From Flavobacteriales bacterium UBA7612 (lineage in GTDB: Bacteria > Bacteroidota > Bacteroidia > Flavobacteriales > Weeksellaceae), in the NCBI GenBank assembly GCA_002484335.1, contig DLJQ01000010.1:1-38511 (forward strand): a stretch of DNA of 38,511 bases. The letters are read 5' to 3'. This document shows positions 31,518 to 38,511 of the stretch, piece after piece (the first letter of the stretch is position 1; each line of letters opens with the position of its first letter). A program made the position numbers and the translations under genes. Under the pieces are notes generated by a model. It was given only the letters and a program-made list of their open reading frames with translations. It was not told where the DNA came from and ran no database searches.

Positions 31518-32606
31518 TTATAAAGTAGGATAATCTGTATAACCTATAGGTCCAATACCATAAAAAGTGCTTTTATCAGCTTCATTTAAAGCAGAATTAG
31601 TAGCAAAACGCTCCACTAAATCTGGATTAGCAATGAACGGAACACCAAATGAAACTAAGTCAGCGTAACCTTCTTCTATAGCTCTGTTAGCTGTATCTTT
31701 TGTAAAACCACTATTTATCATATATGTACCATTATAAAGTTTACGGTAATGTTTAGCAGTTCTAATAATATTTTCTTCCTTTTTATTAGGATCTAATGAG
31801 AAACCAGATATATGCAGATAAGCTAAATTATATTCATTTAACTTTTTTACAATATATTCAAATAATAGATCAGTTTCATCATCTTTTACTATTCCAAAAG
31901 TATTAACCATGTCTGGAGCTAAACGAACACCTACTTTATCTATTGAAACTTTTTCATTGATACGATCTAAAACATCGAATAAAAAGCGAGCTCTATTTTC
32001 TATACTACCTCCATATTTATCTTCACGAACATTCGAACATTTAGCAAAAAATTGATGAAATAAATATCCGTTAGCAGCATGAATTTCTACACCGTCAAAA
32101 CCATTTTCTATAGCATTAACTGCTGCTTTTTGAAAACTAGAAATTGTATCTTCTAAATCTTCTTCAGTCATTGCTTTTGGAGTAACAGTATCTACAAACC
32201 CATCTCTAGTATATGATTGGAAATTTGCATTAATTGCTGATGGGGCTAATGGTAGTTCCGATTCAACTAAGTCAGGATGAGAAATACGACCTACATGCCA
32301 TAATTGAGCAAACATTTTTCCTCCTTTTGCGTGTACACCGCTAGTTACTTTTTTCCATCCTTCTAGTTGTTTTTCTGAGTAAATACCAGGTACATCTATA
32401 TATCCTGTCGCATTTGGGTTTACTGGAGTTCCTTCAGAAATAATTAATCCTGCTGACGCTCTTTGTTCGTAATACTCAGCAATAAGGTCAGAAGGGGCTA
32501 GATCTTTGTTATGTGCTCTTGTTCGAGTTAATGGAGCCATTACAATTCTATTTCTTAGATCTAATTCGTTAGTTTTTAATTCTTTTAATAAATTAATTTT
32601 ATTCAT
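31518..32606 (-). CDS. Old Yellow Enzyme, NemA-type alkene reductase
   Basis: 362 residues. Classical OYE class: 'NRIVMAPLTRTRA' (Thr27), 'GLIISEGTPVNPNATGY', 'FAQLWHVGRISHP', substrate-binding His176/Asn179 in 'VEIHAANGYLFHQFF', and Tyr198 in 'REDKYGGSIENRARF'. Family members (E. coli NemA, yeast OYE) reduce maleimides, enals, quinones and nitro compounds with NADPH. It has a promoter with a TATATTTG -7 box embedded in a 9-6-9 palindrome (32658-32684) that is shared with the ArsR gene upstream, so ArsR repression is likely. Confidence 0.95.
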   Translation of the reverse strand: MNKINLLKELKTNELDLRNRIVMAPLTRTRAHNKDLAPSDLIAEYYEQRASAGLIISEGTPVNPNATGYIDVPGIYSEKQLEGWKKVTSGVHAKGGKMFAQLWHVGRISHPDLVESELPLAPSAINANFQSYTRDGFVDTVTPKAMTEEDLEDTISSFQKAAVNAIENGFDGVEIHAANGYLFHQFFAKCSNVREDKYGGSIENRARFLFDVLDRINEKVSIDKVGVRLAPDMVNTFGIVKDDETDLLFEYIVKKLNEYNLAYLHISGFSLDPNKKEENIIRTAKHYRKLYNGTYMINSGFTKDTANRAIEEGYADLVSFGVPFIANPDLVERFATNSALNEADKSTFYGIGPIGYTDYPTL

Positions 32607-32657
32607 TTATTGTATATTTTAGATTGTTGGAAAAAATACCAACAGATAATTTATTTA

Positions 32658-32684
32658 CAAATATATCTACGAATCTAGATATAT
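32658..32684 (-). promoter_or_regulatory. OYE promoter/operator, module 1
   Basis: ATATATCTA-N6-TAGATATAT (32661-32684, perfect palindrome) overlaps the minus-strand -7 box TATATTTG (32658-32665). The same layout recurs at 33065-33091 and 33734-33757. Confidence 0.75.
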
Positions 32685-32748
32685 AAAAATAAAGTTATGT
32701 TAATTTTTAAAAAGAATTAGAAATGTGGTCAATCAACTACAGAATAAA

Positions 32749-33060
32749 TTATAATTTATTCTGTAGTTGATTAATAAATTGCTCAATAACTTCTTCATTT
32801 CTACTAAAATAAGACCATTTTCCACTTCTGATCATTTTAAGTAAACCACATCTTTCCATATTACCTAAGTATGTAGAAATAGTAGATTGTGATAAACCTG
32901 CTTTCTCTTGAATTGTACCTACACACACACCATCTTTATTTGGTATTCCAGTGTGGTTTGCAGGGAAATTTGCATCAGGTTCTTTCAACCATTCTAGTAT
33001 TTCAACTCTTGTTTGATTCGATAAACATTTACCAATTTCAACGATTTGCTTTAATTCCAT
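32749..33060 (-). CDS. ArsR family transcriptional regulator
   Basis: 103 residues. Winged helix with 'CLSNQTRVEILEWLKEP', an insertion 'GIPNKDGVCVGTIQEKAGLS' and recognition helix 'QSTISTYLGNMERCGLL', wing 'RSGKWSYFSRNE'. Cysteines at 12, 46 and 71. No metal motif of the classical ELCVCDL type is present; the conserved 'GVCVG' Cys suits sensing of electrophiles or redox state (inference). Downstream on this strand is the NemA-type OYE. The gene's own -7 box lies only 4 bases before the ATG, so its message would be leaderless or nearly so. Confidence 0.9.
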   Translation of the reverse strand: MELKQIVEIGKCLSNQTRVEILEWLKEPDANFPANHTGIPNKDGVCVGTIQEKAGLSQSTISTYLGNMERCGLLKMIRSGKWSYFSRNEEVIEQFINQLQNKL

Positions 33061-33064
33061 TTTA

Positions 33065-33091
33065 CAAATATATTTACAATTATATATATAT
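33065..33091 (-). promoter_or_regulatory. arsR promoter/operator, module 2
   Basis: -7 box TATATTTG (minus strand, 33065-33072) overlaps a 9-6-9 dyad ATATATTTA-N6-TATATATAT (33068-33091) with one mismatched pair. Same offset (3 bp) between -7 box and dyad as in modules 1 and 3. Confidence 0.6.
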
Positions 33092-33172
33092 GAATAATAA
33101 ATTAATTTCTACTTATCTAAGTAATTATATATAAAAGTTGATTAGACTTTTTTAAAATTATGTTTATTTTTT

Positions 33173-33277
33173 GGGCAATTGCTTCGCACCGTGCTTTCTC
33201 GCTATATCTTTTTAGATTGGTCATTTAATAAATGTATACAATCTAAAAAGGATGTCGCTTCAATCACTATTGCAAAT
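33173..33277 (+). repeat. dispersed intergenic hairpin element, copy 4
   Basis: GGGCAATTGCTTCGCACCGT at 33173, then GCTTTCTCGCTATATC and TTTTTAGATTGG, variable loop, CAATCTAAAAAGGATGTCGC and TTCAATCACTATTGCAAAT. The mini-hairpin is TGC-TTC-GCA instead of CCC-TTC-GGG: both arms changed together. Arms are identical to copy 3 over most of their length. It lies between the arsR and monooxygenase genes. Confidence 0.85.
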
Positions 33278-33330
33278 TTTATAACTAAAAATAATTACAA
33301 AAATGATTAGAGAAAAAATGTCCTATAAAA

Positions 33331-33618
33331 TTAAACAATCTTAGTTACATAGATTTGTGCTGCTTCTTGTAATTTTCCATCTATAAAATCTACAAATTTT
33401 TGCATATGAGGTTGTTTATTATGTTGATCTAAACCTTCTTTATTTTCCCAAATTTCATAAAATACAAAAGTATTTTCATCTTCTATATTTTGATGTAGAT
33501 CATATAAGATTGAAGCATTTTCTTTTCTTGTTTCTACAACTAAATTATCTAAAATAGCTTTAAGCTCTTCACGAAATTCAGGTTTACTTTTCACAATTGC
33601 TGTTACGTATATTTTCAT
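33331..33618 (-). CDS. putative quinol monooxygenase (ABM/YgiN-like)
   Basis: 95 residues, the usual length of the small dimeric alpha-beta barrel family. 'VTAIVKSKPEFREELKAIL', 'ENASILYDLHQNIEDENTFV', 'FYEIWENKEGLDQHNKQPHM' and 'QKFVDFIDGKL' are family hallmarks. E. coli YgiN interconverts quinols and quinones; heme-free, cofactor-free. Promoter/operator module 3 lies about 120 bases upstream, separated by what looks like the stub of another gene. Context suggests control by the ArsR regulator. Confidence 0.88.
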   Translation of the reverse strand: MKIYVTAIVKSKPEFREELKAILDNLVVETRKENASILYDLHQNIEDENTFVFYEIWENKEGLDQHNKQPHMQKFVDFIDGKLQEAAQIYVTKIV

Positions 33619-33644
33619 ATTTTAAATTTTTATAATGTTATAAT

Positions 33645-33728
33645 CTATTTAACTTCGTCTAGTAATATAAATTCCATTGTTTTGTTAATGTGTTCTTCTT
33701 TAGTAATTCCTTCAGCATAAAAATCACT
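33645..33728 (-). pseudogene. possible gene stub between promoter module 3 and the monooxygenase gene
   Basis: On the minus strand the frame 'SDFYAEGITKEEHINKTMEF' + 'ILLDEVK' ends in a stop at 33645. It reads like a real C-terminus but has a stop just before it (33729-33731) and no upstream coding sequence; the promoter -7 box lies 5 bases farther. A deletion that removed the body of a first operon gene would explain it. An alternative small ORF (MLKELLKKN…, 19 codons) exists in another frame. Confidence 0.35.
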
Positions 33729-33733
33729 TTATA

Positions 33734-33757
33734 CAAATGTATCTATAATTCTAGATA
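33734..33757 (-). promoter_or_regulatory. promoter/operator, module 3
   Basis: -7 box TACATTTG (minus strand, 33734-33741) overlaps TATCTA-N6-TAGATA (33740-33757). Over 38 bp it matches module 1 at all but a few positions. Confidence 0.7.
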
Positions 33758-33770
33758 AATAAAAATATAT

Positions 33771-34232
33771 TTAAAATGGAAGAGCCGTAACTTGTTTAAT
33801 ATGCCTCATCACAAATGAACTTTGTATTTTACTAATGTGTGGGATAGCTGAAAGTTTTGTGGTTACAAAATCATTAAATGCATCAGGATCCTTTGTAACA
33901 ACTTTTAGAACGACATCAAAAATTCCTCCAGTAACATAAACATCCATAACTTCATTTAAATTAGATATTTTTTCTAAAAACTCATCAACATATTCAATAC
34001 GTTGACTGTTTAAGGATACGTTGACTATAACAGTAAATTTCAATCCCATTTTACGTTGATCTAAAATGGCAACATAATTTTTAATATAACCTTCGGTTTC
34101 TAATTTTTTGATTTTGTCATATACTGAAGTTCTAGACATATTTAACCTATCTGTTAAATCTGATATATCAAATTTCGAATTTTTTTGAAGCAATCTAAGC
34201 AATTCTATTTCTTGGTTATTAAGTTCATTCAT
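33771..34232 (-). CDS. Lrp/AsnC family transcriptional regulator
   Basis: 153 residues from the ATG at 34232 (MNELNNQEIELLRLL), the family's usual start; a longer frame to 34286 would run into a palindromic region. HTH: 'FDISDLTDRLNMSRTSVYDK' + 'IKKLETEGYIK'. The C-terminal RAM domain: 'VIVNVSLNSQ', 'VMDVYVTGGIFDVVLKVVTK', 'TKLSAIPHISKIQSSFVM'. It is divergent from an EamA/DMT exporter gene, a typical pairing in which the regulator controls amino-acid or metabolite export. An inverted repeat (34278-34313) between the two is a likely binding site. Confidence 0.93.
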   Translation of the reverse strand: MNELNNQEIELLRLLQKNSKFDISDLTDRLNMSRTSVYDKIKKLETEGYIKNYVAILDQRKMGLKFTVIVNVSLNSQRIEYVDEFLEKISNLNEVMDVYVTGGIFDVVLKVVTKDPDAFNDFVTTKLSAIPHISKIQSSFVMRHIKQVTALPF

Positions 34233-34277
34233 TGGATTTTTTCCAATAAAGATATCAATTAATGCTTTAAAATGTAT

Positions 34278-34313
34278 AAAAAACACAATATAATATATTT
34301 ATTAGTGTTTTTT
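34278..34313. promoter_or_regulatory. inverted repeat, candidate Lrp operator
   Basis: AAAAAACAC-N18-GTGTTTTTT, perfect 9-bp half-sites, centres 27 bp apart (about 2.5 helical turns), in the gap between the divergent lrp-type and EamA genes. Confidence 0.5.
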
Positions 34314-34385
34314 ACATATTTAGTTTTATTTAAATGATTTTAGTGCTGTTTTTGGTAATTTTATATGTTTAAAAAAATATATAAA

Positions 34386-35275
34386 ATGATTAAATATATT
34401 ATTATAGTTGCAATAGGAGCTTTAAGCTATGGTATGTTATCTTCATTTGCTAAAATAGCATATGGACAAGGATATAATGCTGGAGAAATAACTTTTGCAC
34501 AAGCAGCGATAGGAGCTTTCATTCTTGTAATACTAGCTTTTATAAGTAATTTTAAAAACAAGAAGCAGCATAATACTAAAAGGTGGAAATTATTTATAGC
34601 AGGAAGTTCTATGGGTATATCTGCTTATACATATTATTTATCTGTAGAATATATACCCGCTTCTTTAGCAATAGTTTTATTGATGCAAATGACATGGTTA
34701 AGTATTTTTGCAGAATGGATCTTTTATAAAAAGAAACCATCTATAATAGAAATTTTTTCTGCAATTTTTATTATAATAGGTTCTATTTTAGATGGTAATT
34801 TGCTAGAAATGGATAATATTAATTATTCATTTGTAGGGATTTTTTAGGAATAGGAGCAGCACTTCTTTATATAGTATATGTATTATTTACAAGTAAATTA
34901 GGAAATGATGTACCTATGTTCGAGAAAAGTGCTTTAATGACTATAGGTTCAGCTATTATGATTTTACTAATTAATATAAAAAGTATAACAACAAGTAATC
35001 ATTTGGATTTTGGATTATTACAATGGGGGATATTTTTAGCTGTTTTTGGTACTATTGTTCCTCCTATATGTTTTACTTGGGGAATGCCAAAAATAGGAGC
35101 AGGATTAAGTGCTATACTACTTACTTTAGAATTGCCAGCCGCAGTTATTTGTGCTCATGTAATCCTTGGAGAAAAAGTTACATTTTCACAAATAATAGGA
35201 ATTGGTATTATTTTACTCTCTATAATAATCATAAACCTTGTTAAAATGAAAAATAATAATAAAATTATAAATTAG
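34386..35275 (+). pseudogene. EamA/DMT-family transporter, frameshifted
   Basis: The first frame (from 34386 MIKYIIIVAIG, or 34365) carries about five transmembrane segments and stops at 34845-34847. The next frame continues the protein without loss ('LGIGAALLYIVYVLFTSKLG' … 'PAAVICAHVILGEKVTFSQI'). Adding one T to the T6 run at 34840-34845 joins both into about 296 residues with ten TM segments, the normal size of an EamA-domain metabolite exporter. It is therefore a single gene broken by a one-base deletion in a homopolymer: a true frameshift, a phase-variable state or a sequencing error. Divergent from an Lrp regulator; followed 26 bases later by a hydrolase gene. Confidence 0.85.
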
Positions 35276-35301
35276 ATTTTTCTATTAATTTTTAATTGAA
35301 T

Positions 35302-36057
35302 ATGAATAAAATAAATGGAATGGCATTTTGCCATATGAATCAATATCCTAATAGACCTACTATAGTATTTCTACATGATAGTTTAGGATCAATAGAATTG
35401 TGGAGAAATTTACCAAATGAACTTGCCGCAGTTACTAAATGTAATGTTTTAGTATATGATCGATTGGGGTATGGAAAATCTGATCCTATGCTAACATCTA
35501 TTAGATCAAAGAATTATTTAGAAGTAGAGGCAGATATTTTAATTGACTTATTAATTGACTTAAAGATTGATAAACCTATTCTTTTAGGACATAGTGATGG
35601 AGGTTCAATTGCTTTAATTGTAGCAGGTAAATATCCTAATCAAATAAAAGGAGCAATTATAGAGGCTGGTCATATTTTTGTAGAAGAGATTACTCTTAGA
35701 GGTATATATGATGCTAAAAAAGCATACGAAACAACTAATCTACCAAATCGTCTTAAAAAATATCATGGGGATAAAACAGAAACTATTTTTAAAGCTTGGA
35801 CAGAAACTTGGATTAGTAAAGATTTTAAAAATTGGAATATAGAACATTTTGTATCAAATATTGTAGTTCCTATTTTATTTATTCAAGGGAAAAATGATGA
35901 ATATGGAACGCTTGAACAAGTAGATAAAACATTAGATCTTGTAAAAGGTAAATCTGATAAATTTATTATTCCTGATGTGGGACACACTCCACATAAAGAG
36001 ATTCCAGATTTATTTTTAGAAACTGTAAAAGAATTTATTTTAAGAATAGAAAAATAA
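35302..36057 (+). CDS. alpha/beta hydrolase
   Basis: 251 residues from the ATG at 35302; a TTG two codons earlier (35296) is possible. Oxyanion region 'FLHDSLGSIELW', nucleophile elbow 'LLGHSDGGSIALI' (Ser98), acid in 'IQGKNDEYG', and catalytic His in 'DVGHTPHKE' near the end. Members of this family cleave esters, C-C bonds or haloalkanes; the substrate is unknown. It lies 26 bases after the frameshifted EamA gene and is probably co-transcribed with it under Lrp control. Confidence 0.88.
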   Translation: MNKINGMAFCHMNQYPNRPTIVFLHDSLGSIELWRNLPNELAAVTKCNVLVYDRLGYGKSDPMLTSIRSKNYLEVEADILIDLLIDLKIDKPILLGHSDGGSIALIVAGKYPNQIKGAIIEAGHIFVEEITLRGIYDAKKAYETTNLPNRLKKYHGDKTETIFKAWTETWISKDFKNWNIEHFVSNIVVPILFIQGKNDEYGTLEQVDKTLDLVKGKSDKFIIPDVGHTPHKEIPDLFLETVKEFILRIEK

Positions 36058-36228
36058 TTATTTTAATAGAATAACCTGTATAATATTAGAGAAAAATTTA
36101 AATTTGAATAGAAATATTTTTATGAATTATATCTGTTATTTTTTTTCTGCACGGTTTTTGTTCTATTATTATCATTAATAAGAAATAATGACTTATATTC
36201 GTGTAACTGAAATAATAAAATAATAATT

Positions 36229-37071
36229 ATGAAATTTTCAATTTTTCCAGTAGCTATTATTGCTGCATCATCACTATTTAGTTGTGTGAGTCAGAAAAAA
36301 TATGATGAATTACAAAATAAATTTAATTCAACATATTCTGAAAATCAAGGGTGTCAAACAGAATTAGCTGTAGCTAAAGCTAAATTAGCAAATTCTGAAA
36401 CAAATCAAGGTCATTTTGAAAATACAGTTCAAAGTGAAAGACAACAAATTAGAGAACTACAAGCACAATTAAAAAAATGTATTGATGGAGGTTCTAAAAA
36501 TGTTTCTGAATTAGTTAAAGAGATCAATGAATCAAATAAATATATCAAACATTTAGTAAATGCTAAAAGTAAATCTGATAGTTTAAATATGATTTTAACT
36601 AATAATTTAACTAGATCTTTATCAAGTAATGAAGCTAAGGATGTTGATGTAAAAGTATTAAAAGGTGTTGTATATATTTCTTTAGCAGATAATATGTTAT
36701 ATAAATCTGGTAGTTACGAAATTTCACCAGCAGCTGGAGAAACTTTAAGTAAAATAGCAAAAATCATTAATGATTATAAAGATTATGATGTATTAATCGA
36801 AGGTAACACGGATAATGTACCAATTTCTAAACCTAATATCCGTAATAACTGGGATTTATCTGCTTTAAGAGCTTCTTCTGTTGTTCAAGCTTTACAAAAC
36901 CAATACGGTGTAGATCCAAAACGTATGACTGCTGGAGGTCGTGGAGAGTTTAACCCATTAACTACAAATGGAACTGCAGACGGGAAATCTCAAAACAGAC
37001 GTACACAAATTATCATTTTACCAAAATTAGATCAATTTATGGATTTAATTGGACAAGCCCCAAAGTCATAA
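36229..37071 (+). CDS. OmpA-family peptidoglycan-binding lipoprotein
   Basis: 280 residues. Lipobox 'SSLFSC' (Cys19). A coiled coil follows (about 22-120, 'FENTVQSERQQIRELQAQLK'). The C-terminal OmpA/MotB domain (about 140-270) has 'LADNMLYKSGSYEISPAAGE', 'VLIEGNTDNVPI', 'NWDLSALRASSVVQAL' and 'MTAGGRGEFNPLTTNGTADG' + 'KSQNRRTQIII', all residues for diaminopimelate binding (Asp and Arg) being present. It tethers the outer membrane to peptidoglycan. The codon choice in the last third (CGT, AAC) hints at high expression. Monocistronic with its own terminator. Confidence 0.92.
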   Translation: MKFSIFPVAIIAASSLFSCVSQKKYDELQNKFNSTYSENQGCQTELAVAKAKLANSETNQGHFENTVQSERQQIRELQAQLKKCIDGGSKNVSELVKEINESNKYIKHLVNAKSKSDSLNMILTNNLTRSLSSNEAKDVDVKVLKGVVYISLADNMLYKSGSYEISPAAGETLSKIAKIINDYKDYDVLIEGNTDNVPISKPNIRNNWDLSALRASSVVQALQNQYGVDPKRMTAGGRGEFNPLTTNGTADGKSQNRRTQIIILPKLDQFMDLIGQAPKS

Positions 37072-37100
37072 GTAAAAGATAAAAAAAACATAAATTATAT

Positions 37101-37132
37101 TAAAAAGGGACACTGAAAAGTGCCCCTTTTTT
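37101..37132 (+). terminator. terminator of the OmpA-like gene
   Basis: A 12-position stem (AAAAGGGACACT with AGTGCCCCTTTT, one A-C mismatch) with GAAA tetraloop and T-run, about 30 bases after the stop codon. Confidence 0.88.
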
Positions 37133-37171
37133 TGTATCTTTTCAAAAAAATTAATCAACATATAAATATTA

Positions 37172-38470
37172 ATGGAACTTTATTATTCTTTTTCAGTTCT
37201 AATTGTACTTGCAGCTATATTTTCTTATGCAAATATTCGTTTTTTAAAATTACCAGGTACAATTGGGATTATGATTATTGCCATGCTAGTTTCTGCTATT
37301 ATTCGTATAGCTGGAACTATTTTCTTTCCAACTATAAGCGAAGAATTTAGACAACTTTTTAATAGTTTAGATTTTAATGAAATATTAATGGGAGCAATGC
37401 TTAATTTTTTACTTTTTGCAGGAGCTTTACATGTTAATATTTTTGATTTAAAAAATCTGAGATGGACAATTGGTACTTATGCAACAATATCAGTTGTTTT
37501 ATCAGCGTTTATTATAGCAACAATTCTATTTTATGTTGCACCTTTTTTTGGAATTCAAATACCATACATATACTGTTTATTGTTTGGAACATTAATATCA
37601 CCTACAGATCCCATTGTTGTTTTAGGGATTTTAAAACAAGCGAAAGTACCAAAAACAATAGAAACTAAGATTACTGGTGAATCATTGTTTAACGATGGTG
37701 TAGCTGTTGTAATGTTTGCTGTTGTTTTAGAAGTAGCTACAAATACACAGTTCGATCCTTCTTGGCAAGCTATTTCTATTTTATTTTTAGAAGAAGCAGG
37801 TGGAGGTATTTTATTAGGTCTATTACTTGGTTACTCAGCATCAAAAGCAATTAAAAAAATTGATGATTATAAAGTAACAGCTCTTATAACTTTATCAATA
37901 GTAATGGGTGGTTTCCTAATAGCTAAAACATTACATTTTTCAAGTCCTTTAGCTATGGTTGTTGCTGGATTAATAATTGGTAATTATGGACAAAAATTTG
38001 CAATGACAGAAACAACAAAAGATTATCTAAATAAATTTTGGGAATTGATTGACGAAATAATGAATGCTATTTTATTCTTATTCATCGGTTTCGAATTATT
38101 ATTAATTGATGATATTCTTGGGCAAATACTTTTAGGTATTTTAACTATTTTTATTGTTTTATTTGCAAGAACTTTATCAATATATATTCCTGCTAAAACA
38201 ATTTTAAGAAAAAATACATATTCTAAAGGATCTTTAATTGTTCTTGTTTGGGGAGGAATTAGAGGAGGTGTTTCAATTGCATTAGTTTTATCAATGCCAA
38301 ATTCTGAATGGAAAGAATTATTATTAGAAATAACTTATGTTGTTGTTTTGTTTTCTATTGTTGTTCAGGGATTAACTGTTGGTAAAGTAGCTAAAAAAGT
38401 ATTAAAAGAAGATACGGAAGAAGCAAAAGAAGAAGAGGTAGAAGAATATTTAAATTCGACTAAGCTATAA
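37172..38470 (+). CDS. Na+/H+ antiporter, CPA1 (NhaP-like) family
   Basis: 432 residues with about twelve transmembrane segments. Family motifs: 'MNFLLFAGALHVNI', 'FGTLISPTDPIVVLGILK' (the ion-binding region), 'KITGESLFNDGVAVVMFAVV' (Asn-Asp pair 'FND') and 'LVWGGIRGGVSIALVLSMP'. It exchanges Na+ (or K+) for H+ at the inner membrane. A short Glu/Lys-rich cytoplasmic tail ends the protein. It stands alone after the OmpA-like gene, and the window ends 41 bases after the stop. Confidence 0.95.
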   Translation: MELYYSFSVLIVLAAIFSYANIRFLKLPGTIGIMIIAMLVSAIIRIAGTIFFPTISEEFRQLFNSLDFNEILMGAMLNFLLFAGALHVNIFDLKNLRWTIGTYATISVVLSAFIIATILFYVAPFFGIQIPYIYCLLFGTLISPTDPIVVLGILKQAKVPKTIETKITGESLFNDGVAVVMFAVVLEVATNTQFDPSWQAISILFLEEAGGGILLGLLLGYSASKAIKKIDDYKVTALITLSIVMGGFLIAKTLHFSSPLAMVVAGLIIGNYGQKFAMTETTKDYLNKFWELIDEIMNAILFLFIGFELLLIDDILGQILLGILTIFIVLFARTLSIYIPAKTILRKNTYSKGSLIVLVWGGIRGGVSIALVLSMPNSEWKELLLEITYVVVLFSIVVQGLTVGKVAKKVLKEDTEEAKEEEVEEYLNSTKL

Positions 38471-38511
38471 TAAAAATTATATAAATCTATATCAACAAAT
38501 ACAAAACAGGG

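Noticed and set aside
34233..34286. N-terminal extension of the Lrp-type gene
   Set aside because: Family proteins start at MNELNNQE-like sequence (34232), and the extension overlaps the likely operator.
37462..37668. Out-of-frame ORF inside the antiporter gene, rich in Asn, Cys and Ser
   Set aside because: Shadow of the antiporter frame; low-complexity composition and no start context.

Overview
The window is an AT-rich (clearly under 35% G+C by eye) stretch of a chromosome from a Flavobacteriia bacterium (phylum Bacteroidota). I infer this from the TAnnTTTG -7 promoter boxes, the lack of Shine-Dalgarno sequences, signal peptides ending in SQ/AQ, lipoboxes of the S-C-S type, a 'VGIN...NP' secreted protein and gene pairs such as greA-HIT. 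A Weeksellaceae genus such as Empedobacter is my guess; I cannot verify the genus.

Layout. 1-68: the 3' end of a 5S rRNA and the rRNA operon terminator. 0.07-1.0 kb: a decayed coding fragment, a small lipoprotein gene and a dispersed repeat. 1.0-5.0 kb (minus strand): a response regulator/histidine kinase pair and a downstream Usp-like / membrane-anchored / DUF1275 operon, whose promoter carries phased ATTAGA-type repeats. 5.1-9.0 kb: 2,3-butanediol dehydrogenase, citrate synthase and enolase, with clear terminators for the first two. 9.1-13.8 kb: a degenerate Rieske-like lipoprotein, the greA-HIT-TPR-conserved protein operon, a NUDIX gene, a secreted protein and PhnA. 13.8-15.8 kb: a PadR/HAAS-like pair, then a repeat copy and eroded coding fragments. 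15.8-24.8 kb: M28 peptidase, pyrD, uvrA, an SRPBCC/GyrI-like protein, a DUF937 protein with an EF-hand-like loop, type I asparaginase and a secreted coiled-coil protein.

24.8-36.1 kb is the most accessory part and looks like an electrophile/quinone metabolism island: a LysR regulator divergent from a PRISE-type (progesterone 5-beta-reductase-like) enone reductase, a VOC-fold protein, an OYE of the YqjM type, a secreted VGIN protein divergent from a TPR-HTH regulator, a second OYE of the NemA type, an ArsR regulator, a quinol-monooxygenase-like protein, an Lrp regulator, a frameshifted EamA transporter and an alpha/beta hydrolase. Three near-identical promoter/operator modules (TATCTA-N6-TAGATA overlapping the -7 box) suggest that the ArsR protein controls itself, the NemA-like OYE and the monooxygenase. 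36.2-38.5 kb: an OmpA-like lipoprotein and a CPA1 Na+/H+ antiporter.

The most unusual non-coding feature is a family of five intergenic elements of about 100-113 bp (near 0.9, 14.9, 22.7, 26.8 and 33.2 kb). They share ends, a mini-hairpin with compensatory changes and a long arm hairpin with a conserved asymmetric bulge, while the apical loop varies. I could run no database search; names rest on motifs and remembered family features.
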